Shown: positions 31,911 to 40,133 of the stretch, piece by piece | Layout: each line of letters starts with the position of its first letter | Numbering within the stretch: the first letter of the stretch is position 1 | NCBI GenBank assembly: GCA_910588405.1 | Contig: CAJUPT010000026.1 | Location: forward strand, 1 to 41,014 | Source of the DNA: an uncultured Lachnospiraceae bacterium | GTDB taxonomy: Bacteria > Bacillota > Clostridia > Lachnospirales > Lachnospiraceae | Direction: 5' to 3' | Length of the DNA: 41,014 bases | Translations under genes and position numbers: made by a program | The notes under the pieces: model-generated | What the model was told of the DNA's origin: nothing | Databases searched by the model: none | What the model saw: only the letters and a program-made list of their open reading frames with translations

Positions 31911-33495
31911 GGATAATCTCTCCCGGGTCAATCAGGTGGAAGTCATCGAACAGAGATAGTTGCTGGTAGGTCATGTCCTGAGCGACCTGCCAGTTTTTCT
32001 TCTGTTCACTTTGAATCAGGTTATGGGTAATAAAAGTCTCGTCTATTTTAATCGGATACATCATTCGTCCGTTCAGTGTGATAAAGTAATGGGCTCGTTT
32101 CAGCACGACGCCCATTTTTTTCAGGGTGTTGAAATCTAGGATATTGTGTTTCCGGGCGTAAACAATCCGTTTGGCGGATTTTACGCCGATGCCTGGAACT
32201 CTGAGCAGGTCGGCATAGCTGGCGGTGTTGATTTCCACCGGAAACAGCTCTAGGTGGCGTACGGCCCAGTCACATTTGGGATCGATGAACAGATTGAAAT
32301 TCGGCCGGTCCGCCGAGAGCAGCTCACCGGCCTGAAATCCGTAAAAGCGAAGCAGCCAGTCGGCCTGATACAGCCTGTGCTCCCGCAGCAAAGGCGGCTT
32401 TGTGTCAAGGGAGGGCAGGCTGGAATCCTCATTAATGGGTACATAGGCAGAATAAAATACCCGTTTCAGGCTATAATCCTGGTAGAGTGCCTGAGCGGTG
32501 TGAACAAGCTGATAATCAGATTCAGGGACGGCGCCTATGATCATCTGGGTGCTTTGCCCGGAGGGAACAAAATGAGGATGATCCCGGCGTACGGTCTGAG
32601 CGCTTCGGATCAGGTACTGCCAGTATGGGTCATATTGATCTAAAGCATCCCGATCCGGCGCATTTGCAGACAAGGGACTTTGAGCTGGTATATGCTGCCT
32701 CGAAAAATTTTTATGAGATGTCGCGCTGCCTGATAGAGTGATATCTGATTTTGATTCAATGTCGGATGCCTTTTGAGAAAGGAAAGCTTGTTCCTCTTCT
32801 GTCCTTCGGGACAGGACAGGCTGTTCGATTGTGTTTATCGGTCCTGAAATGGCATCAGCTCTCCGGCCTTCCAGCCGGTCATGCAGGATGCCGTTCTGGA
32901 TCTGGCGGATGGGAGTGAGGATGGAGGCATGGGTCTTGTGGGGCGCCAGCTTTTTCAGTCCTTCCTGTGATGAAATCTCAAGATTAACACTCATTCTGTC
33001 AGCCAGATATCCAAGACGGCGGATCAGCCCGCCATCTGCGCCGGGAATGGTCTTTACATGGACATAACCGTTAAATTGATACTGATAACGGAGCATATAG
33101 AGTGTCTGATAAAAAAGCTCCATCGTATGATCAGGCGTGCCGAGAACGCCGGAGCTTAAAAACAGTCCTTCTATATAATTACGGCGGTAAAACTGGATGG
33201 TCAGACTGCACAGCTCTTCGGGCGTGAAGGAGGCGCGGGGGATGTCGTTTGACGCCCGATTCATACAGTACTTACAGTCAAAAACACATTCATTGGACAG
33301 CAGAACCTTTAGAAGAGAGATACAGCGCCCATCTGCGGCGAAGCTGTGACAGATGCCGCAGGCGGCGGCATTGCCCAGAGTGCCTTTTTCTCCTTTTCGA
33401 TCAACGCCGCTGCTGGTGCAGGAAACGTCATAACGTGCGGCGGCGGACAAAATTTTCAGTTTATCTTCTAATGACATAGTTTTATGGACAATCAT
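31891..33495 (-). CDS. Putative DNA modification/repair radical SAM protein
   Basis: Radical SAM enzyme of the TIGR03916 group, thought from context to repair or modify DNA. The cluster motif is C70-x3-C74-x2-C77 (CVFDCKYC), with more cysteines at C26, C46, C49 and C58. A helix-hairpin-helix near 421-450 (VEINTASYADLLRVPGIGVKSAKRIVYARK) can bind DNA. The family is usually near 400-420 aa. This one has 534 because of a low-complexity insertion at about 205-290. GAGAGG lies 5 bases before ATG 33495. The promoter carries two LexA-like boxes, and the downstream gene is its usual DUF4130 partner. Confidence 0.92.
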   Translation of the reverse strand: MIVHKTMSLEDKLKILSAAARYDVSCTSSGVDRKGEKGTLGNAAACGICHSFAADGRCISLLKVLLSNECVFDCKYCMNRASNDIPRASFTPEELCSLTIQFYRRNYIEGLFLSSGVLGTPDHTMELFYQTLYMLRYQYQFNGYVHVKTIPGADGGLIRRLGYLADRMSVNLEISSQEGLKKLAPHKTHASILTPIRQIQNGILHDRLEGRRADAISGPINTIEQPVLSRRTEEEQAFLSQKASDIESKSDITLSGSATSHKNFSRQHIPAQSPLSANAPDRDALDQYDPYWQYLIRSAQTVRRDHPHFVPSGQSTQMIIGAVPESDYQLVHTAQALYQDYSLKRVFYSAYVPINEDSSLPSLDTKPPLLREHRLYQADWLLRFYGFQAGELLSADRPNFNLFIDPKCDWAVRHLELFPVEINTASYADLLRVPGIGVKSAKRIVYARKHNILDFNTLKKMGVVLKRAHYFITLNGRMMYPIKIDETFITHNLIQSEQKKNWQVAQDMTYQQLSLFDDFHLIDPGEIIHENAAL

Positions 33496-33521
33496 GGGTA
33501 CCTCTCATCATGTGGTTGTTC

Positions 33522-33533
33522 GAACATATTTTC
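33522..33533 (-). promoter_or_regulatory. LexA-like (SOS) box at the transcription start
   Basis: Minus-strand GAAAATATGTTC, one mismatch from the Gram-positive SOS box GAAC-N4-GTTC. It lies 7 bases downstream of the -10, where a bound repressor would block initiation. Confidence 0.65.
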
Positions 33534-33540
33534 TTTTGAC

Positions 33541-33569
33541 AGTATAGCATATGTCAAAACAAAAATCAA
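33541..33569 (-). promoter_or_regulatory. Promoter of the radical SAM / DUF4130 operon
   Basis: On the minus strand TTGATT (33564-33569), 17 bases, TATACT (33541-33546). Start of transcription near 33534, inside the downstream LexA-like box. Confidence 0.7.
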
Positions 33570-33577
33570 TAGAAAAA

Positions 33578-33591
33578 CAAACATTTGTTCG
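33578..33591 (-). promoter_or_regulatory. Second LexA-like (SOS) box upstream of -35
   Basis: Minus-strand CGAACAAATGTTTG, one mismatch from CGAAC-N4-GTTCG. It is 8 bases upstream of the minus-strand -35. It also lies 10 bases upstream of the divergent plus-strand -35 and might influence both. Confidence 0.65.
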
Positions 33592-33601
33592 AAATTTCTT
33601 C

Positions 33602-33630
33602 TTGACACTTTCCATCATTATGGATACAAT
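33602..33630 (+). promoter_or_regulatory. Promoter for the structured leader / deoB-cdd operon
   Basis: TTGACA (33602-33607), 17 bases, TACAAT (33625-33630). Transcription would begin near 33637, about 285 bases before the first start codon. Confidence 0.75.
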
Positions 33631-33694
33631 AGCAGTAGGCGGAAAAAAGATTCTCAATTTTTATATTTTCATATTTTTATTAGAAATATAATTT

Positions 33695-33840
33695 GTCTAT
33701 AGGCCAGTGTGCTGTCTGGCTTATCTCTGGTAAACTTTGCAGGATATTTTTCCTATCATACGGAGGTGTTTTTGGCCAACGATGCCACCGCAGGGTCCGC
33801 CCCGGTGAAGCGAGGGTATCGTCCCTCTCAAATACTTTGC
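33695..33840 (+). ncRNA. Candidate structured RNA or riboswitch-like leader upstream of deoB-cdd
   Basis: A GC-richer block inside AT-rich flanks, with several mutually exclusive helices. GCCAG/CTGGC (33703-33707 with 33716-33720) competes with GGCCA/TGGCC (33702-33706 with 33773-33777). A strong hairpin CACCG-GGG/CCC-CGGTG spans 33786-33807 with loop TCCG. CGATGC (33780-33785) can pair with 33816-33821, or else GAGGG/CCCTC (33812-33816 with 33823-33827) forms. Two near-repeats, AAACTTTGCAG and ATACTTTGCCG, lie near 33733 and 33832. No intrinsic terminator follows. I could not match it to a known class. Confidence 0.45.
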
Positions 33841-33921
33841 CGATGAAAAATGATTCTGCTTAATTTAATCAGATTTGAGAAATGTGCGGTCACAGGGCGG
33901 CTTGAGAGGAGGGTGCGTAAT

Positions 33922-35607
33922 ATGAAGCGGGTTTTTTTGATTGTTCTGGACAGTTTTGGGATCGGAGAGATGCCGGACGCGGCGGATTATGGAGATCAGG
34001 GGTCCGATACGCTGGGCGCTGTGAGGAGGAGTCCTTATTTTCAGATGGATCATATGAGGCGGCTGGGCCTGCTTCAGATCGACGGTCCGAATCAGGAGCG
34101 GGAGGAGAGCGGCATTGTTCCGGCATTTGAAGGGGCTGTGGCCCGTATGAGGGAGCGGTCAAAAGGGAAGGATACCACCATCGGCCACTGGGAGATTGCC
34201 GGCGTGGTATCGGAGGCACCGATGCCTACATTTCCGGAAGGATTTCCTGAACAGCTGCTAAAGCAGCTTTCGGAAGGGACCGGCCGGGGCATTTTGTGCA
34301 ATCGTCCTTATTCGGGAACACAGGTGATTCGGGACTATGGCCGAGAGCATATGGCCACTGGGGATCTGATTGTATACACCTCTGCGGACAGTGTGCTGCA
34401 GATTGCTGCGCATGAAGCTGTAGTACCGGTGGAGGAGCTATATCGATACTGTCAGATTGCCAGAGAAATCTGCAAGGGTCCCTGGGGTGTGGGACGGGTT
34501 ATTGCCCGGCCGTTCACAGGAGAGTGGCCTGATTTTGTTCGCACGACAAATCGCCATGATTTTTCTTTGGAGCCTCCGTCATCCACGATGCTGGATCTGC
34601 TGAAAAAAGCGGGAAGGTCTGTGATCTCTGTGGGCAAAATTGTGGATATATTTGCGCAGCGAGGCATTACCGAATATGTGCGGACGGAGAGCAACGCAGA
34701 TGGAATTGAAAAGACGCTGGCCTATATGAAGAAGGATTTTGAGGGATTATGTTTTACGAATTTGGTGGATTTTGACATGCTGTACGGTCATAGAAATGAT
34801 CGGGACGGCTATGCGAAGGCACTGGCTTATTTTGACAAGAAGCTGCCGGAGCTGATGGCTTCTATGAGGGATGAAGATCTGCTGGTGATCACTGCCGATC
34901 ATGGCTGCGACCCGGATACGCCTTCCACGGATCATTCCCGGGAATATGTGCCGATGCTGATGTATGGGAAGTCGTGCAGACAGGGAGTGAATCTGGGGAC
35001 CAGAAAGAGCTTTGCGGATATTGCGGCCACGATATTGGAATATCTGGGCGCAGAGCAGGTATGTGACGGCGTCAGCTTTCTTCCGCTGGTGCTGGAAGAT
35101 CATCTGGCGGCAAAAACGATGGAGGGCTGGGAGTATTTTCATGAGAAAAAGCGGGAAGAAACGGAGCCAGGAAGGGAGCAGGGGCAGGTAAAGAAAACCA
35201 TTACCCGGGAGCAGCTGCATAGTCTGGCCTGCACGGCCATGGATATGCGGGAATATTCCTATGCGCCTTATTCCGCTTATTGTGTGGGGGCTGCTTTATT
35301 GACAGGAGACGGAAGGATTTATACCGGCTGTAATATTGAAAACGCATCTTTTTCAGCGACTAATTGTGCGGAGCGTACTGCCTTTTTTAAGGCGGTCAGT
35401 GAAGGGACGCGCAGTTTTCAGGCCGTTGCCGTAGCCGGGGCGCCCAAGAACAGTAAAAAGCTGGATTACTGCGTGCCCTGCGGCGTTTGTCTGCAGGTAA
35501 TGGCGGAGTTCTGTGATCCGGATTTTCTTGTTATTATGGTGAACGGAGAAAATGAATATACGGTAAAGCGTCTGCGGGAGCTGCTTCCGGACAGCTTTCG
35601 TTTATAG
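33922..35607 (+). CDS. Phosphopentomutase-cytidine deaminase fusion protein
   Basis: Two complete nucleoside-salvage enzymes in one frame. Residues 1-395 are phosphopentomutase (DeoB), which interconverts ribose/deoxyribose 1- and 5-phosphates: metal ligand D9 in LIVLDSFGIG, phosphorylated T85 in KDTTIGHWE, and D284, H290, D326 and H327 (ADHGCDPDT). A charged linker spans about 400-428. Residues 429-561 are cytidine deaminase (Cdd): zinc ligands C482, C517 and C520 with catalytic E484 (NCAERTA, CVPCGVC). GGAGG 9 bases before ATG 33922 sets the start. It is followed after 16 bases by pyrimidine-nucleoside phosphorylase, so cytidine can be deaminated, cleaved and its sugar phosphate isomerised by this operon. 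I know these as separate genes; the fusion is unusual. Confidence 0.95.
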   Translation: MKRVFLIVLDSFGIGEMPDAADYGDQGSDTLGAVRRSPYFQMDHMRRLGLLQIDGPNQEREESGIVPAFEGAVARMRERSKGKDTTIGHWEIAGVVSEAPMPTFPEGFPEQLLKQLSEGTGRGILCNRPYSGTQVIRDYGREHMATGDLIVYTSADSVLQIAAHEAVVPVEELYRYCQIAREICKGPWGVGRVIARPFTGEWPDFVRTTNRHDFSLEPPSSTMLDLLKKAGRSVISVGKIVDIFAQRGITEYVRTESNADGIEKTLAYMKKDFEGLCFTNLVDFDMLYGHRNDRDGYAKALAYFDKKLPELMASMRDEDLLVITADHGCDPDTPSTDHSREYVPMLMYGKSCRQGVNLGTRKSFADIAATILEYLGAEQVCDGVSFLPLVLEDHLAAKTMEGWEYFHEKKREETEPGREQGQVKKTITREQLHSLACTAMDMREYSYAPYSAYCVGAALLTGDGRIYTGCNIENASFSATNCAERTAFFKAVSEGTRSFQAVAVAGAPKNSKKLDYCVPCGVCLQVMAEFCDPDFLVIMVNGENEYTVKRLRELLPDSFRL

Positions 35608-35623
35608 CAAGGAGGTAGAACGG

Positions 35624-36925
35624 GTGAGAGCCTATGATCTGATCGATAAAAAGAAGAATGGGAAGTCTCTTAACAAAGAAGAAATAGATTTCCTAATCAA
35701 TGGTTTTGTCAGCGGAGAGGTGGCGGACTATCAGATGGCGGCCTGGGCGATGGCAGTCTGTTTTCAGGGGATGTCGATGGAGGAGATCGGCAATCTGACA
35801 GTTTCTATGGCCAAATCAGGGGAAATCATCGATCTTTCGGCCATTGAGGGGTGTAAGGTGGATAAGCATAGTACCGGCGGTGTAGGCGATAAGACCACGC
35901 TGGTGATCGGCCCCATTGTGGCGTCGCAGGGGGTGAAGGTGGCGAAGATGTCAGGTCGTGGCCTGGGCCACACAGGCGGAACGTTGGATAAATTAGAGGC
36001 GATTCCGGGGGTTCGCACCACTTTATCGGACAGGGAATTTATCGAGATCGTCAACACGGTGGGGATTTGCGTGGCTGGTCAGACAAAGAATCTGGTTCCG
36101 GCGGATCAGAAGCTGTATGCTCTTCGGGATGTGACGGCGACGGTGGATAATATTCCGCTGATTGCCAGCTCTATTATGAGCAAGAAGCTGGCCAGCGGCA
36201 GCGATGCTATTTTGCTGGATGTGAAAACTGGCAGCGGCGCATTTATGAAAACCCGTGAGGATGCAAAAGAGCTGGCTGAGATTATGGTGGAAATCGGAAG
36301 AAAGGCCGGCAAAAAGATGGCCGCGTTGGTGACGGATATGGATGTGCCGCTGGGGCTGACGATTGGCAATGCGCTGGAGGTGCGGGAGGCCATCGACACA
36401 TTAATGGGCAGAGGACCGGAGGATTTTACAGATGTCTGTCTGGAGCTGGCGGCCAATATGCTGTTTTTGGCAGAAAAAGGAAGCACAGACCAGTGTATGA
36501 GGCTGGCGAAGGAGGCTGTCTCATCGGGAAAAGCGCTGGACACTTTTGCCCGCATGGTGAAGGCCCAGGGCGGTGACGAGGCGGTTGTCAGAGAACCGTC
36601 TCTCTTGCCAGGAGCCTGCTATACGATGAAGGTAAAAGCGCCGAAGGCAGGCTATGTGGAGCATATGGATACCCAGGGCTGCGGCTTAGCGGCCGTTTTG
36701 CTGGGAGCCGGCAGAGATAAGAAGGAGGATCAGGTGCAGGCGGATGCGGGGATTGTCTTGCGCAGAAAAACCGGTGACAGAGTGGAAAAGGGAGAAACGC
36801 TGGCCGTGCTGCATACCTCCTGTGAAGAACGGCTGCAGGCTGCGCATGACAGGCTTCTGGCCTGCTATCGGATTGGCCCGGTATGCCCGCCTGTCGGACC
36901 CCATATTTTGGAATATATATCATAG
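35624..36925 (+). CDS. pdp: Pyrimidine-nucleoside phosphorylase
   Basis: Cleaves uridine, thymidine and deoxyuridine with phosphate to give the base and (deoxy)ribose 1-phosphate, which the upstream phosphopentomutase then isomerises. The start MRAYDLIDKKKNGKSL is typical. Phosphate- and nucleoside-binding signatures KVDKHSTGGVGDKTTL (about 83-98) and SGRGLGHTGGTLDKLEAI (about 114-131) are intact. Length is 433 aa. The start codon is GTG 35624, eight bases after AAGGAGG, only 16 bases after the fusion gene. It could equally be called deoA-like thymidine phosphorylase; the Gram-positive context favours Pdp. Confidence 0.95.
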   Translation: MRAYDLIDKKKNGKSLNKEEIDFLINGFVSGEVADYQMAAWAMAVCFQGMSMEEIGNLTVSMAKSGEIIDLSAIEGCKVDKHSTGGVGDKTTLVIGPIVASQGVKVAKMSGRGLGHTGGTLDKLEAIPGVRTTLSDREFIEIVNTVGICVAGQTKNLVPADQKLYALRDVTATVDNIPLIASSIMSKKLASGSDAILLDVKTGSGAFMKTREDAKELAEIMVEIGRKAGKKMAALVTDMDVPLGLTIGNALEVREAIDTLMGRGPEDFTDVCLELAANMLFLAEKGSTDQCMRLAKEAVSSGKALDTFARMVKAQGGDEAVVREPSLLPGACYTMKVKAPKAGYVEHMDTQGCGLAAVLLGAGRDKKEDQVQADAGIVLRRKTGDRVEKGETLAVLHTSCEERLQAAHDRLLACYRIGPVCPPVGPHILEYIS

Positions 36926-37053
36926 GGAAATTCAGACCTTTTGACACCCGAATCCTATAAGAAATATTTTTCCGTATGAAACACCTTGCGGAATTGTGGC
37001 ACTTGAACGGAAACCTTTGGCTGCAATGGAAAGCAATTCTTGCAAAAATAGCC

Positions 37054-37082
37054 TTGCATCGCTATTTCATTTATTGTATAAT
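37054..37082 (+). promoter_or_regulatory. Promoter of the probable 6S RNA unit
   Basis: TTGCAT (37054-37059), 17 bases, TATAAT (37077-37082). The transcript would run from about 37089 to the terminator at 37396 with no credible coding frame. The stretch 36926-37053 before it holds nothing else I can name. Confidence 0.7.
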
Positions 37083-37159
37083 AGCGTATGGATAAAGCAT
37101 ACAGGCCAAGAGCCAAAACAGAGGTATCGGTCGAGTATGGAAGATACAAAAGAGCGAGA

Positions 37160-37349
37160 GAGAATGTTCCTGGGGTGTTCGACACTTCCTGTTATTTTTG
37201 AACCTACATTATGACATAAGGGACTCCTACATCATCAGCCGGATGTCAGGCCCCATATCCGTTTCAGGGGAAGGCAGAAGACTGTTTGCGGAAACCCACC
37301 TGGCGCAAGCTAGGCGTCAAAAAAGGAAACCGGCATTCCGGGACTTCAC
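37160..37349 (+). ncRNA. ssrS: Probable 6S RNA
   Basis: A non-coding transcript with its own promoter and terminator. The two ends of this part form a closing helix: TTCC-GGGGTG (37167-37177, one bulged T) pairs with CATTCC-GGGA (37334-37343), giving the long rod typical of 6S. The 5' strand has GGGGTGTTCG, similar to the start of known 6S RNAs, and the TTTTTGAACCTACA stretch I associate with Firmicutes 6S RNAs. 6S binds housekeeping RNA polymerase and lowers transcription in stationary phase. The primary transcript would be about 310 bases with a 5' extension. The class call is from memory and shape only. Confidence 0.6.
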
Positions 37350-37362
37350 AAAAGATAAACAG

Positions 37363-37396
37363 AGGTATACATGGTTGATATCATGTATACCTTTTT
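37363..37396 (+). terminator. Intrinsic terminator of the probable 6S RNA unit
   Basis: A perfect 11-bp stem AGGTATACATG (37363-37373) / CATGTATACCT (37382-37392), then TTTTT. Confidence 0.9.
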
Positions 37397-37464
37397 ATAT
37401 AACATGAAAATGTTATAAAACTTCCCTATCAAAATCAAGGTGTGAAAATATACCCGTACACTGA

Positions 37465-37514
37465 ATGATTTGCTAACAGACTGCTATTATTTCAGTACGG
37501 ACAGCAAATCATTT
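37465..37514. repeat. Inverted repeat upstream of the SpoIID-domain gene
   Basis: ATGATTTGCT near 37465 pairs with AGCAAATCAT ending near 37513, about 80 bases before the gene. It may be an operator or a hairpin; nothing else is recognised between 37397 and 37590. Confidence 0.5.
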
Positions 37515-37590
37515 GGCAAATAAGTATGCTCGTGAGTATATACCCATAAGTATTTAAAAAGATAAGGTGAGATAGAAAGGAAGCCAGTCT

Positions 37591-39963
37591 ATGAAGAAAA
37601 GACGGAAAAGATGGCTGTTGCTGCCGGTATTTCTGCTGATAGTGCTGCTGTTGGCAGCGGCGGTTCTGGTGTGGAGAGAAAGAAAGAAAACGCCTGTGCC
37701 GAATAGCATAGCAGCGAAAGCGGCAGCGCTTTTACTGACAGATCAGGAGAGTATCGAGGAGATGTATAACAGCCAATGGGCTTCTTCAGAAGGAGAATCA
37801 GCCTGGTATACAAAATACCTGTGCTGGCTCTATGCCAATGATCTGTTCGATCCGCAGACGGCAATGGAACGGGCAGGCGAACCGCTTACATATAAAACGT
37901 TTTTGTATTTTTTAGACAAGATAGGCTGCCAGGATTTGGTTTCAGCGCCTTTGGGGAGGATTTTGACTTTTACGAAGGTGCCGGAAGAGGTATGGTGGGA
38001 TACTTATGATGCCATTTTAGAGAGGATGGAGGAACAGGGGGAGGATAGCGGCGTGGAGCGCCGGCTTTATACGATCATGGGAACGCCTGCCTGTATTTCC
38101 GGGCTGGAAGACTGGCAGGCGGTGACGGACCAGGGGATGATCTGGTTTGAGGGGTTGGCGCTAGATCCTTATCTTGACTGTCAGATCGAAGCGTTGGTGA
38201 AGGACCGGCAGCTCATCTGTCTGACCAGTCTGGTATCGGATCAGGTGACTTATACAAATGTATGGCTCACCGGGAGCGCGGATGATCGACTGGAAGTGTT
38301 TCTGTATGGCTATGACAGAGAATTTACGGGCAGCGGTATGCCGGAAAACTGCAATGGGGTGATGGCAGATCTGACGATTCAAAATCACCAGGTCAGCCAG
38401 GTGGATCTGAAACGGGAAAGTGTTCAGGCCAGGGTCCTTTCGGCGGGCGCTGATTATATCGAACTGGAGGGTTACGGCAAGGTGCCGACAGCGGAGGATT
38501 TCCGGATTTATAAGACTTATGAAAAGCTGGAGCTGCAGGACAGATCAGCGATTCTCACCGGCTATGATATTCAGCAGTTTGTAGTGGCGGATGGTATGAT
38601 TTGCGGTGCATTGACGGTGAAATCGCTGGAAGCTTCTAATATCAGAGTGTTGCTTAAAACGGAGGATTTTGCATCCATCTGGCATGATCATCTGACAATT
38701 ACCTCTCAAGATCCATTTCGAGTTACCTGTGGGGACTGGGAGCAGACCTTTCAGGCAGGAGAACAGCTGGAACTGACGCCGGAGCATGAGTGGCTGACCA
38801 TGGGGCGGCTGATTGTCACCTGTGACAGCTATGCGGGTGAATTGCAAGTAACCAGCTTCAATCGCAGTCAGGGAAATCCTTCTTACAAAGGGAGGCTTGA
38901 AGTGACCGCTGCCGACCAGGGAATGCTTTTGGTAAACGATCTGCTTTTGGAGGATTATCTGTGCAGAGTGGTTCCCTCGGAGATGCCTGCCAGCTATCCT
39001 ATGGAATCGCTGAAGGTGCAGGCTGTCTGTGCCAGAAGCTATGCCTACCGCCATATCCTTGGCAATGGTTATCAGGAATACGGCGCCCATGTGGATGACA
39101 GTACCTATTATCAGGTGTATAACAATATGGCTGAGCAGAAAACGACGACGCAGGCTGTACAGGAGACCTATGGGGAGGCGGCTTTCTGGCAGGATCAGGC
39201 GATACAGGCTTATTACTATTCCACTGGTTGGGGCGTATCCGAAAATGTGGAAATCTGGGGAACGGACCAGAAAGAAAATTTTGATTATCTCCGTATCAAA
39301 GAACTCTCTCAGGGGTCTGGTCAGGGGGATGAGCCGGATTATAGTTCTGAGGAGCAGTTCCGGGCAAGGCTAGATGATCCGGCCGCCGTCCTGGCCAATG
39401 CCTCAGAAGGGGGGCAGGGGCGGACAGATTATGACAGCGCCTATCCCTGGTACAGGTGGAAGGCTTCTGTGTCTTCCAAAGAACTGGCGGATACATTGAA
39501 TCAAAAGCTTCAGGATTTTCTGGAACGATATCCGGAACAGATCCGTATGGAAGGTTCCTCCGGAAATGAAGAAAAGTTTTTTGGCGATCATGTTTCTGCT
39601 ATTGAAATTACCAAAAGGCTGCAGGGCGGCAGCGCAGAGGAAGTAACGGTGACTGGTGACGGCGTGACAGTATATATTCGGGGACAGCTGCCGATCCGCA
39701 ATCTTCTTGGCAGCGGAGAGCTGACCTATATCAAAAACGATGGTTCCGAAAGCAGTATGACTTCGCTTCCCAGCACATTTTTCTATGTAAATACGGAAGA
39801 GGGGGAGGAAGGGGAACAGATGTTTACCTTTGCGGGCGGCGGTTATGGACACGGTGTGGGTATGAGTCAAAATGGCGCTGCGGCCATGGCGGAAACGGGA
39901 ATGTCTTATCAGGATATACTGGGCTTCTTCTATGAAGGGATGGAGCTGGTGGAGCTTTATTGA
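37591..39963 (+). CDS. Large SpoIID/LytB-domain protein with long N-terminal extension
   Basis: Membrane-anchored, outward-facing protein with a C-terminal SpoIID domain (about 430-785). SpoIID is a lytic transglycosylase that trims peptidoglycan during engulfment. The landmarks are LEDYLCRVVPSEMPASYPMESLKVQAVCARSYAY with its catalytic Glu, and FAGGGYGHGVGMSQNGAAAMA near the end. The N-terminus has a basic stretch and one membrane helix (about 9-30). The 400 residues between are unfamiliar and acidic. At 790 aa it is about twice the size of sporulation SpoIID, so it is probably a paralogue with another wall-remodelling role. The start ATG 37591 has AAAGGAAG about 9 bases upstream. Confidence 0.9.
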   Translation: MKKRRKRWLLLPVFLLIVLLLAAAVLVWRERKKTPVPNSIAAKAAALLLTDQESIEEMYNSQWASSEGESAWYTKYLCWLYANDLFDPQTAMERAGEPLTYKTFLYFLDKIGCQDLVSAPLGRILTFTKVPEEVWWDTYDAILERMEEQGEDSGVERRLYTIMGTPACISGLEDWQAVTDQGMIWFEGLALDPYLDCQIEALVKDRQLICLTSLVSDQVTYTNVWLTGSADDRLEVFLYGYDREFTGSGMPENCNGVMADLTIQNHQVSQVDLKRESVQARVLSAGADYIELEGYGKVPTAEDFRIYKTYEKLELQDRSAILTGYDIQQFVVADGMICGALTVKSLEASNIRVLLKTEDFASIWHDHLTITSQDPFRVTCGDWEQTFQAGEQLELTPEHEWLTMGRLIVTCDSYAGELQVTSFNRSQGNPSYKGRLEVTAADQGMLLVNDLLLEDYLCRVVPSEMPASYPMESLKVQAVCARSYAYRHILGNGYQEYGAHVDDSTYYQVYNNMAEQKTTTQAVQETYGEAAFWQDQAIQAYYYSTGWGVSENVEIWGTDQKENFDYLRIKELSQGSGQGDEPDYSSEEQFRARLDDPAAVLANASEGGQGRTDYDSAYPWYRWKASVSSKELADTLNQKLQDFLERYPEQIRMEGSSGNEEKFFGDHVSAIEITKRLQGGSAEEVTVTGDGVTVYIRGQLPIRNLLGSGELTYIKNDGSESSMTSLPSTFFYVNTEEGEEGEQMFTFAGGGYGHGVGMSQNGAAAMAETGMSYQDILGFFYEGMELVELY

Positions 39964-40133
39964 CTGGGAAGACGGGCAACCCATGATTTTTTGCGTGGCA
40001 AATGGCTGATTTTTAGAATAAGTTGTATGAAACAGAAATAATTTCTCCAAATTCTCTTTAAAATTCCTTATATCTCTGTTAATATAAAGTGTAGGGAAGA
40101 AAAAGACATAAAAATATGTCCGGGGAGGAATTT

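Noticed and set aside
36996..37407. Two small plus-strand frames (72 and 69 residues) downstream of pdp
   Set aside because: They lie in the 6S-like transcription unit, have no ribosome sites and no recognisable protein features.
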